Shown: piece after piece, positions 45,747 through 53,836 of the stretch
Numbering within the stretch: position 1 is the first letter of the stretch
Layout: the number at the start of each line of letters is the position of its first letter
NCBI GenBank assembly: GCA_965242595.1
Contig: OZ251464.1
Coordinates: 1,798,001 to 1,862,000, forward strand
DNA length: 64,000 bases
Direction of reading: 5' to 3'
Origin: SP197 sp965242595
GTDB taxonomy: Bacteria; Pseudomonadota; Alphaproteobacteria; SP197
Made by a program: the position numbers and the translations under genes
The notes under the pieces: model-generated
What the model was told of the DNA's origin: nothing
The model's database searches: none
Seen by the model: only the letters and a program-made list of their open reading frames with translations

Positions 45747-47234
45747 TCAGAAGGGCACGTCGTCGGGGGAATGCCGCGTCTCCAGGTCGCTGTAGCGCGT
45801 GGTTTTGGCGTCGAAATAGATCTCCACCTCGCTCGTCGGCCCGTGGCGATGCTTGGCGACGATGGCCTTGGTGATGCCCTTCACCTTTTCCATGCGCTGG
45901 TGCCAGTTTTCGAGGCGCTGGCGGAAGGCATCGCCATACTCGTCCTCGCCGGAGCGCGGTTGCGGTTCCTGCCGTTCCAAATAGTATTCTTCCCGATAGA
46001 GGAAGACGACGATGTCGGCGTCCTGCTCGATAGACCCGCTTTCGCGCAGGTCGGAAAGCAGCGGGCGCTTGTCTTCCCTGGACTCCACCGCCCGCGACAG
46101 CTGCGAGACGGCGAGCACCGGCAGGTCCAGCTCCTTGGCCAGCGCCTTCAGCCCTTGCGTCACTTCCGAGACCTCCTGGACCCGGTTGTCGAAACCGGCG
46201 CGGCTGGAAGGCCGCACCAGCTGAAGATAATCCACCACCAGCAGCGACATGCCGTGGCGCCGCTTCAGCCGCCGTGCCCGGCTGCGCAGGCCGGCGATGG
46301 TGAGCGCCGGCGTGTCGTCGATGAAGAACTGCAGCTGGGCGATTTCCTGGCTGGCGGCAACCACGGCCTCGAAATCGCGGGCATCGATGTTGCCGCTGCG
46401 CAGATCCTTCGAGGAAATGCCCGAGCGTTCGGCCAACAGGCGCGCCGCCAGCTGTTCGCCCGCCATCTCCAGCGAGAAAAAGCCGACCACGGCGCCATCT
46501 TCGACGCTGGCCTCGCCCGCCTCGTCCACGCTGGCACGGTAGCGTCCGGCGGCGTTGAAGGCGATGTTGGTCACCAGCGCCGTCTTGCCCATGCCCGGCC
46601 TGGCCGCCAGCACCACCAGATCGCCCCGCGCCAGGCCGCCCAGACGCTCGTCCAGATCGGCCAGCCCGGTGGAAACGCCGGCGATGCCGCCCGGCCGTTT
46701 CCAGGCCGCCTCCATGGTTTGCAACGCCTGGGTCGCGATGGCGGCCAGATCGCGGAAATCCTGGCCCTGCCCGCCTTCGGCAAGGTCGAACAGGGCCTTT
46801 TCGGCGTTTTCGATCTGGGCCGCCGCGTCGCGGTCGATGTCGGGTTCGAAGGCGTGGTTCACCACATCCTCGCCGATGGCGATCAGCTGGCGGCGGAAAT
46901 GGTGCTCGCGAATCAGGCGGGCATAGACGATGGCATCGATCACGGTCGCCGCCCGCGCGGCCAGGCGCGCCAGATAGCCGCTGCCGCCGACCTCGGCCAG
47001 CGCCTCGTCGTCGTCGAAATACGCCTTCAGCGTGATCGGGTTGGCCAGCTGCGCCTTGTCCACCAGGCGCCCGGCCGCCTTGAAGATGCGCCCGTGAACC
47101 GGGATGTGAAAATGCTCGGGCGTCAGCAGGTCGCCGATGCGGTGGAGCAGCTCGTTGTTGATGAGGAGAGCGCCCAGCAGCGCCTGTTCCGCATCCTCGT
47201 CATGGGGCATCTGCCGATACGGGGGTTGGGCCAT
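45747..47234 (-). CDS. dnaB: Replicative DNA helicase DnaB
   Basis: The 495-residue hexameric helicase starts with a DnaB N-terminal domain (DAEQALLGALLINN, HGRIFKAAGRLVD). The RecA-like domain carries Walker A ARPGMGKTALVTNIA, FFSLEMAGEQLAARLLAE, the Walker B strand LLVVDYLQLV and SQLSRAVESREDKRPLLSDLRESGSIEQDAD. It ends in a short acidic tail (SPDDVPF). It begins the long leftward operon that includes alr, mlaEF, radA, cvpA and purF. Confidence 0.96.
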   Translation of the reverse strand: MAQPPYRQMPHDEDAEQALLGALLINNELLHRIGDLLTPEHFHIPVHGRIFKAAGRLVDKAQLANPITLKAYFDDDEALAEVGGSGYLARLAARAATVIDAIVYARLIREHHFRRQLIAIGEDVVNHAFEPDIDRDAAAQIENAEKALFDLAEGGQGQDFRDLAAIATQALQTMEAAWKRPGGIAGVSTGLADLDERLGGLARGDLVVLAARPGMGKTALVTNIAFNAAGRYRASVDEAGEASVEDGAVVGFFSLEMAGEQLAARLLAERSGISSKDLRSGNIDARDFEAVVAASQEIAQLQFFIDDTPALTIAGLRSRARRLKRRHGMSLLVVDYLQLVRPSSRAGFDNRVQEVSEVTQGLKALAKELDLPVLAVSQLSRAVESREDKRPLLSDLRESGSIEQDADIVVFLYREEYYLERQEPQPRSGEDEYGDAFRQRLENWHQRMEKVKGITKAIVAKHRHGPTSEVEIYFDAKTTRYSDLETRHSPDDVPF

Positions 47235-47341
47235 GGTGGGGGCTTTCCGTGCGGGAGGCGGGCAAACCCTGTTTAGCCGGGCCGTTCACGGGCCGCTATG
47301 ACATCGTCGCTCCGGCCCAGGGTGCCGAAGACGCCGCCGGC

Positions 47342-47959
47342 CTAGCGCACCAGGTCCAGCGCCGCCCGGTGGCGCTCCGCGCTGGCGGCGGCGGTGCAGT
47401 CTTCGATTACCATGCAGTCGATCCCCCGGTCCAGGGCCTCGCGCAGGCAGGAGGTGACGCAGCAATCGGCGGTCAGGCCGGCCAGCAGCGCGCTATCGAT
47501 GCCCCAGGCGGCAAGGTCGGCGGCGATGGCGGTGGTGGCGAAGACGCCATAGCTCGCCTTGTCGTAGATCGCCTCGCCTTCCTCCGGGCGCAGCTCGGCG
47601 ACGATCTCCCAGCCCGGCTCGCCGCGCACCAGGGCACGGCCCAGCGGCCCTTCGCTGCCGATGGCCCGGTTGGCCTCGCCGCCCGCCTTCCAGGGTTGCA
47701 GATCGGAGAGGTCGCCAGCATAGCCCTCGCGGGTATGCACGATGCGCAGGCCGGCCGCACGCGCGGCCGCCAGCACGCGGCGCAGCGGCGCGATGGGCGC
47801 GCGCAGGCGTTCCAGGTTGCATCCCAGGCGCTGCATATAGCCGCCGGCGGCGCAGAAATCGCGCTGCATGTCGATCACGAACAGGGCCGTACGCCCGGTC
47901 TCCAGGCTGCCGTTCTGAGGAAAGGGCAGCGGCGCGCCCGCAATCGCCCCGCCTGTCAT
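47342..47959 (-). CDS. Isochorismatase-family cysteine hydrolase
   Basis: A 205-residue hydrolase with the family triad: Asp30 (LFVIDMQRDF), Lys in YDKASYGVF and nucleophile Cys in LLAGLTADCCVTSCLREA. The RIVHTREGY strand is also conserved. It may act as a nicotinamidase-like or ureidohydrolase-type amidohydrolase. The double Cys before VTS is typical of biuret- or peroxyureidoacrylate-like members. Its ATG overlaps the cfa stop by 4 nt. Confidence 0.9.
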   Translation of the reverse strand: MTGGAIAGAPLPFPQNGSLETGRTALFVIDMQRDFCAAGGYMQRLGCNLERLRAPIAPLRRVLAAARAAGLRIVHTREGYAGDLSDLQPWKAGGEANRAIGSEGPLGRALVRGEPGWEIVAELRPEEGEAIYDKASYGVFATTAIAADLAAWGIDSALLAGLTADCCVTSCLREALDRGIDCMVIEDCTAAASAERHRAALDLVR

Positions 47960-49170
47960 GGGCGGGCGCGTTCCCGATCGATCATGTAATCGCGGGTCTC
48001 CGGCGTGGCGGCGCGTTCCTTCGCCAGCTGCAGCTGGAAGACCATCTGATCGTCATAGCGGAAGGCCGCCTCGCAGCCCAGCAGATAAAACTCCCACATG
48101 CGGCAGAAACGCTCGTCATAGAGCGCACGCACCTTTTCGCGGTTGTCGTCGAAGCGGCGGTGCCACAGCTTCAGGGTCTCGGCATAGTGGGTCTTCAGGA
48201 TTTCGACATCGGTCGCGAGCAGGCGCGCCCGTTCCAGCGCAGAGAAAACCTCGGAAAGCGCTGGGGTATAACCGCCGGGAAAGATGTATTTTCTAAGCCA
48301 GGCATTGGTGTTGCCAGGTTCCGAAAAGCGGCCGATGGAATGAAGCAACATGACGCCGGCGTCATTCATCAGGCCGCGCACCTTGCGAAAGAACTCGACA
48401 TAGTGGCGTTGGCCGACATGTTCGAACATGCCGACCGAAACGATGCGGTCGAAACGCTCGTCAAGGCTGCGATAATCCCGCAGCTGGAACTTCACGCGCC
48501 CGGCCAGACCCCGCCTGCGGGCGCGTTCGCCGGCCACCTTGTGCTGTTCCTGCGACAAGGTCACACCCAAAACCTCGACATCGGCCGTCTCGGCCAGATA
48601 AAGCGCCATACCGCCCCAGCCCGAGCCGATATCGAGCACCTTCATGCCGGGTTCCAGCAGCAATTTGGAGGCGATGTGGCGCTTTTTGTCCGCCTGCGCC
48701 TGTTCCAGAGAGCTGTTGGGGGTGGCGAAATAGGCGCAGGAATACTGCCGATCCTCGTCCAGGAAAAGGTCGAACAGGTCGTCGGAAAGGTCATAGTGGT
48801 GGGCAACATTGCGCCGCGCGCGCACCACCGGGTTGTGCTGCTGCAACGGCCTGGCGATATGGCGCCGCAGCCACGCCGCCGCCCGGCCAGCGGCATCGTC
48901 GCGGCCGAGGTTCCGCAGGTTGCGCCCGATCACCTCGAAAAAATCCCCGATGGTGCCGTCTTCCACCGTCAGGCTCCCGTCCATATAGGCTTCGCCCACC
49001 GCCAGGCGCGGCATCAGCGCCAGCTTCCAGTGCAGCGCGGGATCGTGCAGGCGCACGGTCACGCCGGGCTCAGCGCCGGGCTGGCCGAAATCGTGCCGGC
49101 GGCCACGGGCATCGATCAGCCGCAGCCGCCCCACCTCCACGAAACGCTCGAGAAACCCCGCCACCAGCAT
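47956..49170 (-). CDS. cfa: Cyclopropane-fatty-acyl-phospholipid synthase family
   Basis: The 404-residue SAM-dependent enzyme adds a methylene bridge to unsaturated acyl chains of phospholipids. The SAM motif VLDIGSGWGGMALYLAE, NVAHHYDLSDDLFDLFLDEDRQYSCAYF, MFEHVGQRHYVEFF and YIFPGGYTPALSE are CFA synthase hallmarks. The N-terminal region is the short lipid-binding domain. GGAGGGCGGG precedes the ATG. It forms a two-gene unit with the isochorismatase-like gene. Confidence 0.93.
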   Translation of the reverse strand: MLVAGFLERFVEVGRLRLIDARGRRHDFGQPGAEPGVTVRLHDPALHWKLALMPRLAVGEAYMDGSLTVEDGTIGDFFEVIGRNLRNLGRDDAAGRAAAWLRRHIARPLQQHNPVVRARRNVAHHYDLSDDLFDLFLDEDRQYSCAYFATPNSSLEQAQADKKRHIASKLLLEPGMKVLDIGSGWGGMALYLAETADVEVLGVTLSQEQHKVAGERARRRGLAGRVKFQLRDYRSLDERFDRIVSVGMFEHVGQRHYVEFFRKVRGLMNDAGVMLLHSIGRFSEPGNTNAWLRKYIFPGGYTPALSEVFSALERARLLATDVEILKTHYAETLKLWHRRFDDNREKVRALYDERFCRMWEFYLLGCEAAFRYDDQMVFQLQLAKERAATPETRDYMIDRERARP

Positions 49171-49486
49171 CCCGCCCTCCCCGCGGCGCCCCCCCGGAAG
49201 CGGAGCCGCATCGCAACGACACCATGCCCAATCTAGCCCCGCTCATCGCCAGCCTCAACGCCGCCGCACCTCACACCCCGTCGGGCGGGGTGCGGCCGGC
49301 GGCGCGGGGACGGCACATCCGGCCCACGAATCGCCGCCTCGCCGCTGGCCCGGCATGGGCCTGCGCATATGCTGCGACGGTTCGTGAATCCCGGCACATG
49401 CCAGAGCGCGGGGCGCGCCCCTGGCGTTGAACGAACTCAACGAGCCTGGCCGCGATGGCGGACCGCTCCGAGTCGAGGGTGTCCGC
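49171..49486. other. Gene-free interval between the M16 operon and cfa
   Basis: This 316-bp stretch holds no protein-like frame in either strand. Besides the hairpin listed at 49274-49292 it contains a smaller inverted repeat at 49425-49442 (CGTTGA, loop, TCAACG). It must contain the end of the leftward M16 transcript and the promoter of cfa, but no clear -35/-10 pair could be picked out. Confidence 0.5.
49274..49292. terminator. GC-rich hairpin, possible terminator of the M16 operon
   Basis: A perfect 7-bp stem CACCCCG/CGGGGTG with a 5-nt loop lies about 200 bp past the stop of the leftward M16 operon. No T-run follows on the minus strand, so intrinsic termination would be weak. It may instead stabilise the 3' end or belong to the cfa leader. 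Confidence 0.35.
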
Positions 49487-50833
49487 TCACTCGCCGGCGG
49501 CGATGCCTTCGGGGCGCCCGGCGATCGTCACCAGCAGGTCGCCGGGCGCGAACAGGCGCCGCGCCACGCGGCGCACATCGTCGTCCGTCACCCGTTCGAT
49601 AAGGCCGGCGCGGCGGTCGAGATAGTCCGCGCCCAGGCCGTCCAGCTGGATCGCCAGCAGCGTCCTGGCGATCGAACGGTTGCTGTCCAGGCGCAGCGCC
49701 AGCGCTCCCTTCAGCCAGGCCTTGGCATCCGCCACCTCCTCCACGCCAAGGCCATGGGCGGCAACTTCTGCCAGCACGGCGCGCACCACCGCCAGCACCT
49801 CGCCCGCCCGCGCGTTGCGGGTTGTGGCCTGGCCCAGCCACAGCCCGGCAGCCTGGCGGCTGTAGAGGCCCGACGAAACCGCATAGGCCAGCCCGCGGGC
49901 GCCGCGCACCTCGCGGAAAAGCCGGCTTTCGGAACCGCCGCCCAGCGCCCGGTCCAGCACCTGGGCAGCGTAGAAATCGGCGTCGTCGCGCCCGGGCGCC
50001 GGGCGCCCGAAGACGATGACGCTCTGCGGCGTCGCCATCTCCACGATCTCGATGGGGCCGCTGGCGGCTTCGGTTCTGGCGATGGCGGGGGCGGCGCCGC
50101 GTTCGGGCAGCCTGCCCAGCACCCGTTCCACCAGGGCGATGGCGGCAGCCGCGTCGATGGCACCGGCGATCGCCACCCGGGCGCGGTCGCGGGCAAGATG
50201 GGCGCTGGCGAAGGCCGTCAGATCGGACGCCGCGATGGCAGCGACGGAAGCGGGCGTGCCGTCCAGCGCCCGGCCATAGGCGTGGCCGGGAAAGGCTGCC
50301 GCCGCCCAGGCCTGCCAGGCGCGGGCGTGGGGGTCTTCGCGGTCATGGGCCAGATTGGCCAGGATGCGGGTGCGGATGCGCTCCACCGGGCCGGGGTCGA
50401 AACGCGGGGCGGCCAGCGCCAGGCGGAACAGTTCGCCCGCCTCGTCCAGATGGCGCGCCAGCGTGGTCAGCGAGCCATGAAAGGCGTCGCGCCCGGCCCG
50501 GAAGCTCATGCGGATGGAAAAGGCATCCAGCCGTTCCCGGAAGGCCTGGCTGTCCAGGTTGCCGGCGCCTTCGTCCAGCAGCGCGGCCGCCATGGCCGCC
50601 AGCCCCTCCTTGCCGGCGGGATCCAGCGCCGCGCCGCCGGAAAAGGCGATCTCCAGCGCAACGATGGGGATCGCCGGCTCTTCCTTCAGCCACAGGCGGA
50701 TGCCCGAAGGCGTGGTCAGCACCTGGATGCCGCCGCCCTCGGCGCGCCCGGCCGGCGCGGCCGCCACGATGGCCGCCAGCACGGTCAGAACGAGGCCCAC
50801 AACCAGGGCCGGGCGGCGCCGTTCAGGGGCCAT
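49487..50833 (-). CDS. M16 peptidase-like protein, non-catalytic subunit
   Basis: A 448-residue exported pitrilysin-like protein. An N-terminal signal segment (ALVVGLVLTVLAAIVAAAPAG) is followed by two M16 repeats. The zinc motif HxxEH is absent at the expected place, where GKEGLAAMAAALLDEGAG stands. The C-terminal RxxY-like element (SRLFREVRGARGLAYAVSSGLY) is kept. In Alphaproteobacteria such an inactive partner is paired with a catalytic M16 protein, as here with the upstream gene (11-bp overlap). It should form the substrate-binding half of a periplasmic peptidase heterodimer. Confidence 0.92.
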   Translation of the reverse strand: MAPERRRPALVVGLVLTVLAAIVAAAPAGRAEGGGIQVLTTPSGIRLWLKEEPAIPIVALEIAFSGGAALDPAGKEGLAAMAAALLDEGAGNLDSQAFRERLDAFSIRMSFRAGRDAFHGSLTTLARHLDEAGELFRLALAAPRFDPGPVERIRTRILANLAHDREDPHARAWQAWAAAAFPGHAYGRALDGTPASVAAIAASDLTAFASAHLARDRARVAIAGAIDAAAAIALVERVLGRLPERGAAPAIARTEAASGPIEIVEMATPQSVIVFGRPAPGRDDADFYAAQVLDRALGGGSESRLFREVRGARGLAYAVSSGLYSRQAAGLWLGQATTRNARAGEVLAVVRAVLAEVAAHGLGVEEVADAKAWLKGALALRLDSNRSIARTLLAIQLDGLGADYLDRRAGLIERVTDDDVRRVARRLFAPGDLLVTIAGRPEGIAAGE

Positions 50834-52175
50834 CGGCCTGGGGCAGCAGAATGCCCATGGTTTCGCCCCGGGGCACCAGCACGGCGCGGGCGGCGGCGTG
50901 GATGTCGGCGGCCGTGACGGCGGCGATGCGCTGCGGCCAGGCGTCGATCTCCTCCATGGCAAGGCCCAGGGCGAGCCAGGCACCATACCAGCGAGCGATG
51001 GTCGCCGCCCGGTCGCGGGCATAGATCAGGCTGGCCGCGATGCGCGCCTTCGCCCGTGCCAGCTCGTCCGCCGAGACGCCATGGGCCAGAAGAGCGGCGA
51101 TCTCGGCGCGCAGCAGCGCCTCGACCTCGCCCACCCCGCGCCCCGGCACCGGTTCCGCCCAGAAGCCGAAACGGCCCGGGCCCAGCACCTCGCCGCCATA
51201 CCAGGCGCCGGCACCGACGGCGGCGCCGCTTTCCACCACCAGGCGGCGATGGAGCCTGGCGCTGGCCCCGCCGGAGAGAATCTCGGCCAGCACTTCCAGG
51301 GCATGGGCCATGTTCCTGTCGCCGGAGATGTAGCCGGGCGCCCGGTAGAGCAATTGCAGGCCGGGGCGCGCGGCGCGCGGGTCTTCGTGGGTCAGGCGGC
51401 GCGGCGCGCTCTGGGGTGGTTCGTCCGGGCGGGCGCGGGGCGGCGGGGCGGCGGCGGGGATGGCGCCGTAGCTGCGCTCGGCCAAAGGGCGCAGCTCGGC
51501 GGCGTCGATGTCGCCCGCCACCACCAGCACGGCGTTGCCGGGCGCATAGTGGCGACGGTAGAAGGCCTCGATCGCCGCCCGGGGCAGGGTGGCGATGTCG
51601 CGCTCATGGCCGATCACCGGCCAGCCATAGGGATGGCGCTGGAATTGCAGGGCGTGCAGCCGCTCGCGCAGGATGGCGTCGGGGTCGGCATCGATGCGCT
51701 GGCGGCGCTCCTCCAGCACCACCTGGCGTTCCGCTTCCAGGGCGGCATCGTCGAAGTCAAGGCCGGTCATGCGCCGGGCTTCCAGTTGCATGACCTGTTC
51801 CAGGGCCTGGCGCGGCACGGTCTGGTGGTAGGCCGTGTAGTCGTAGCCGGTGAAGGCGTTGTCGAAACCGCCATGGCGGGCGACGACGGCCGCAAGCTGG
51901 CGCGAGGCCGCCTGCGGGGCGCCCTTGAACATGAGATGTTCGAGCAGATGGGCGGTGCCGGTGAAACCGGGCCGTTCGTCGGCGGAACCGACTTTGTACC
52001 AAACCATGTGGGTGACGATGGGCGCGCGCCGGTCGGCGATCGCCACCGCCTGCATGCCATTGGCCAGGGTGAAGCCTTCGGCCCCGAACGGGCTGGCAGT
52101 GGCCGGCAGCGCCAGGGCGAGGACCGCCGCCAGGACAGGGAAGCGCGGGCGGGCGCCCTGGCGGTCAGTGGCCAA
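50823..52175 (-). CDS. M16 zinc peptidase, catalytic subunit
   Basis: The 450-residue exported peptidase has a signal peptide (FPVLAAVLALALPATA), the inverted zinc motif HLLEH (TGTAHLLEHLMFKG) and the third ligand Glu in VVLEERR. It starts with TTG, backed by a strong GGGAGAG site 5 nt upstream. The start lies inside the 3' end of the lipoprotein gene by 11 bp. The downstream M16 partner overlaps by 11 bp. It presumably degrades peptides in the periplasm. Confidence 0.93.
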   Translation of the reverse strand: MATDRQGARPRFPVLAAVLALALPATASPFGAEGFTLANGMQAVAIADRRAPIVTHMVWYKVGSADERPGFTGTAHLLEHLMFKGAPQAASRQLAAVVARHGGFDNAFTGYDYTAYHQTVPRQALEQVMQLEARRMTGLDFDDAALEAERQVVLEERRQRIDADPDAILRERLHALQFQRHPYGWPVIGHERDIATLPRAAIEAFYRRHYAPGNAVLVVAGDIDAAELRPLAERSYGAIPAAAPPPRARPDEPPQSAPRRLTHEDPRAARPGLQLLYRAPGYISGDRNMAHALEVLAEILSGGASARLHRRLVVESGAAVGAGAWYGGEVLGPGRFGFWAEPVPGRGVGEVEALLRAEIAALLAHGVSADELARAKARIAASLIYARDRAATIARWYGAWLALGLAMEEIDAWPQRIAAVTAADIHAAARAVLVPRGETMGILLPQADGP

Positions 52176-52629
52176 GGCTCTCCCAGGCGTCGTCCAGCCA
52201 GTTGCCCTCGCCGTCCGGCGCCTCGATGGCGATCTCTGCCGGCGCCTCGCCGCTGGCCGGGGGAACGGCGCCGAACAGCAGGCGTTCGACCAAGGCTTCG
52301 TCGCCCACCAGCAGCGCGTTCTCGCGGTTCAAGGTCGCGCGGATGGCGGCGTCTGCCGCCGCGGCGCCGGCGCGGGAGAGCAGCGCCTGTTCCCCCGCCG
52401 TGGCGCCCATCGCCGCCACCGGCCCGGATGCGTCCCTTTCGATCGCGCCGGACGCCTCCTCGCCTTCTGGCTTGAGGCCGTAGCCCGGCGGCACGGTGAG
52501 CGGGACGTCGCCCGTCGCCGTCACCGTGCTGGGCGGCAGATAGCCGCGCCCGGGCAGGCCATCGCCGCCGCAGGCCGCCAGCAGCCCCGCCAGGACAGCC
52601 GCCGGCAGGATTCGCGCGCCCCGTGCCAT
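52165..52629 (-). CDS. DUF3035-like lipoprotein
   Basis: A 154-residue lipoprotein with lipobox LLAAC and modified Cys20. VPLTVPPGYGLKPE and AGEQALLSRAGAAAADAAIRATLNRENA resemble DUF3035 (BamF-like) proteins of Alphaproteobacteria. Two such genes lie side by side here. In Caulobacter a DUF3035 lipoprotein is part of the BAM complex (BamF). The start lies 2 nt after the preceding gene's stop, and the end overlaps the M16 TTG start. Confidence 0.75.
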   Translation of the reverse strand: MARGARILPAAVLAGLLAACGGDGLPGRGYLPPSTVTATGDVPLTVPPGYGLKPEGEEASGAIERDASGPVAAMGATAGEQALLSRAGAAAADAAIRATLNRENALLVGDEALVERLLFGAVPPASGEAPAEIAIEAPDGEGNWLDDAWESLGH

Positions 52630-52631
52630 GC

Positions 52632-53240
52632 CTAGAACAGATCCTCCAGCAGCGCCTTGTCCTCCTGGACGGCGATGGTGCCCTCCAGGTCGCCGACATG
52701 GGGCGCCAGGCCCAGGGCGGCGTTGCTTTGCAGGCGTGCCCGTTCCCTGGCGACATCCAGCGGCAGTTCGGTCGGATCGGGGCGGCGGCGGAAGGGGTTG
52801 ATCTCTTCCAGCCAGCCGATGTCGTCCAGGATGCGCTGGCGGTCGCTTTCAAGCGTCTGGCGGATGGCGGGGTCGAGCGAATCGGCGTCGCTGCCGGCCA
52901 GCGCGGTGGCGATGGCGGCAGCCGCCAGCAGCTCCTCTCCGGGGCTGGCCGCGCCCGGCGCCAGACTTTGGCCGACCCTTTGGCCGACCAGGGCGGCGCG
53001 GGCGCGGGCGGCGGGTTGCAGCTGGCGAGAACGGGCCAGGTCTGCCCGGGGCGGCGGCAGGCGATCGAGCGAAGCGGGGATGGCGAGCGGCGCGCGGGCC
53101 ACCACGTTGAACTCGTCGGGAGAGGTGCGCAGCAGGCCGAAGCTTTCGCGCAGGCCATCGCAGGCGGCAAGACCGCCCAGGGCCAGCGCCAGAGCCAAAG
53201 CCTTCGCCACCGATCGGGCCGCGCCCGGTAAGCGTTTCAT
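52632..53240 (-). CDS. DUF3035 family lipoprotein (BamF-like)
   Basis: A 202-residue lipoprotein with lipobox GLAAC (Cys27). SPDEFNVVARAPLAIPASLDRLPPP is the characteristic DUF3035 N-terminal motif, and ASPGEELLAAAAIATALAGSDADS the second conserved block. ILDDIGWLEEINPFRRRPDPTELPLDVARERARLQ is family-typical at the C-terminus. The ATG overlaps the stop of the xseA-lspA frame by 4 nt, so it is coupled to lspA, whose peptidase processes lipoproteins of this type. Confidence 0.85.
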   Translation of the reverse strand: MKRLPGAARSVAKALALALALGGLAACDGLRESFGLLRTSPDEFNVVARAPLAIPASLDRLPPPRADLARSRQLQPAARARAALVGQRVGQSLAPGAASPGEELLAAAAIATALAGSDADSLDPAIRQTLESDRQRILDDIGWLEEINPFRRRPDPTELPLDVARERARLQSNAALGLAPHVGDLEGTIAVQEDKALLEDLF

Positions 53241-53836
53241 GGCCCCAGCTTACGACCGCCGCCCCCCGCCAGCAAGGCATCCACCAGCAACATGGCGACG
53301 CCCACCACGATGGCGCTGTCGGCCAGATTGAAGGCCGGCCAGCTCCAGCCGGCGATGTGGAATTCGAAGAAATCGGCGACCGCGCCGTGCAGCACCCGGT
53401 CGGTGGCGTTGCCGAGCGCGCCGCCCACCACCAGGCCCAGGGCCGCGCCCTGCAACCGCCCGGTGCCGGGCCGCATCATCCACAGCGTCAGCGCCAGCGC
53501 GGCCACGCCCGCGAAGGCGACCAGCAGCCAGCGCATAAGCTCATGCCCGCCAGCCAACAGGCCAAAGCCGATGCCGGTGTTTCTCACCATCACCAGGCGG
53601 AAGAAGGACGTGATCTCCAGCGGCTGGAAGCCGTTCTCCTGCAGCAACCCCACCAGCAGGACCTTCGAGACCTGGTCTGCCAGCAGCACGGCGGCGGCCG
53701 CCGCCAGGCCGAGAGGCCAGGCCGGGCGCGGCGGCCCGCCCGGAACCCGGCGGCCGTTGTCAGATGACCCCGCGCGCCCGGCGTCGGGGTGGGCCGGTGC
53801 CGCCCGTTTCAGGGCGATGGCGGCGCGGGGGTGCAC
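53237..53836 (-). other. lspA: Lipoprotein signal peptidase (LspA) module, possible internal start
   Basis: The last 161 codons encode LspA, which cleaves prolipoproteins after lipid attachment: LADQVSK, VRNTGIGFGLL, GGALGNATDRVLHG and WPAFNLADSAI (the catalytic Asp pair). The nearest in-frame canonical start before it is GTG at 53836, which would give a 199-residue protein with 38 extra residues from the xseA coiled coil. No ribosome binding site is evident. CTG codons lie closer. Normally lspA follows ileS directly with its own start. Confidence 0.7.
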
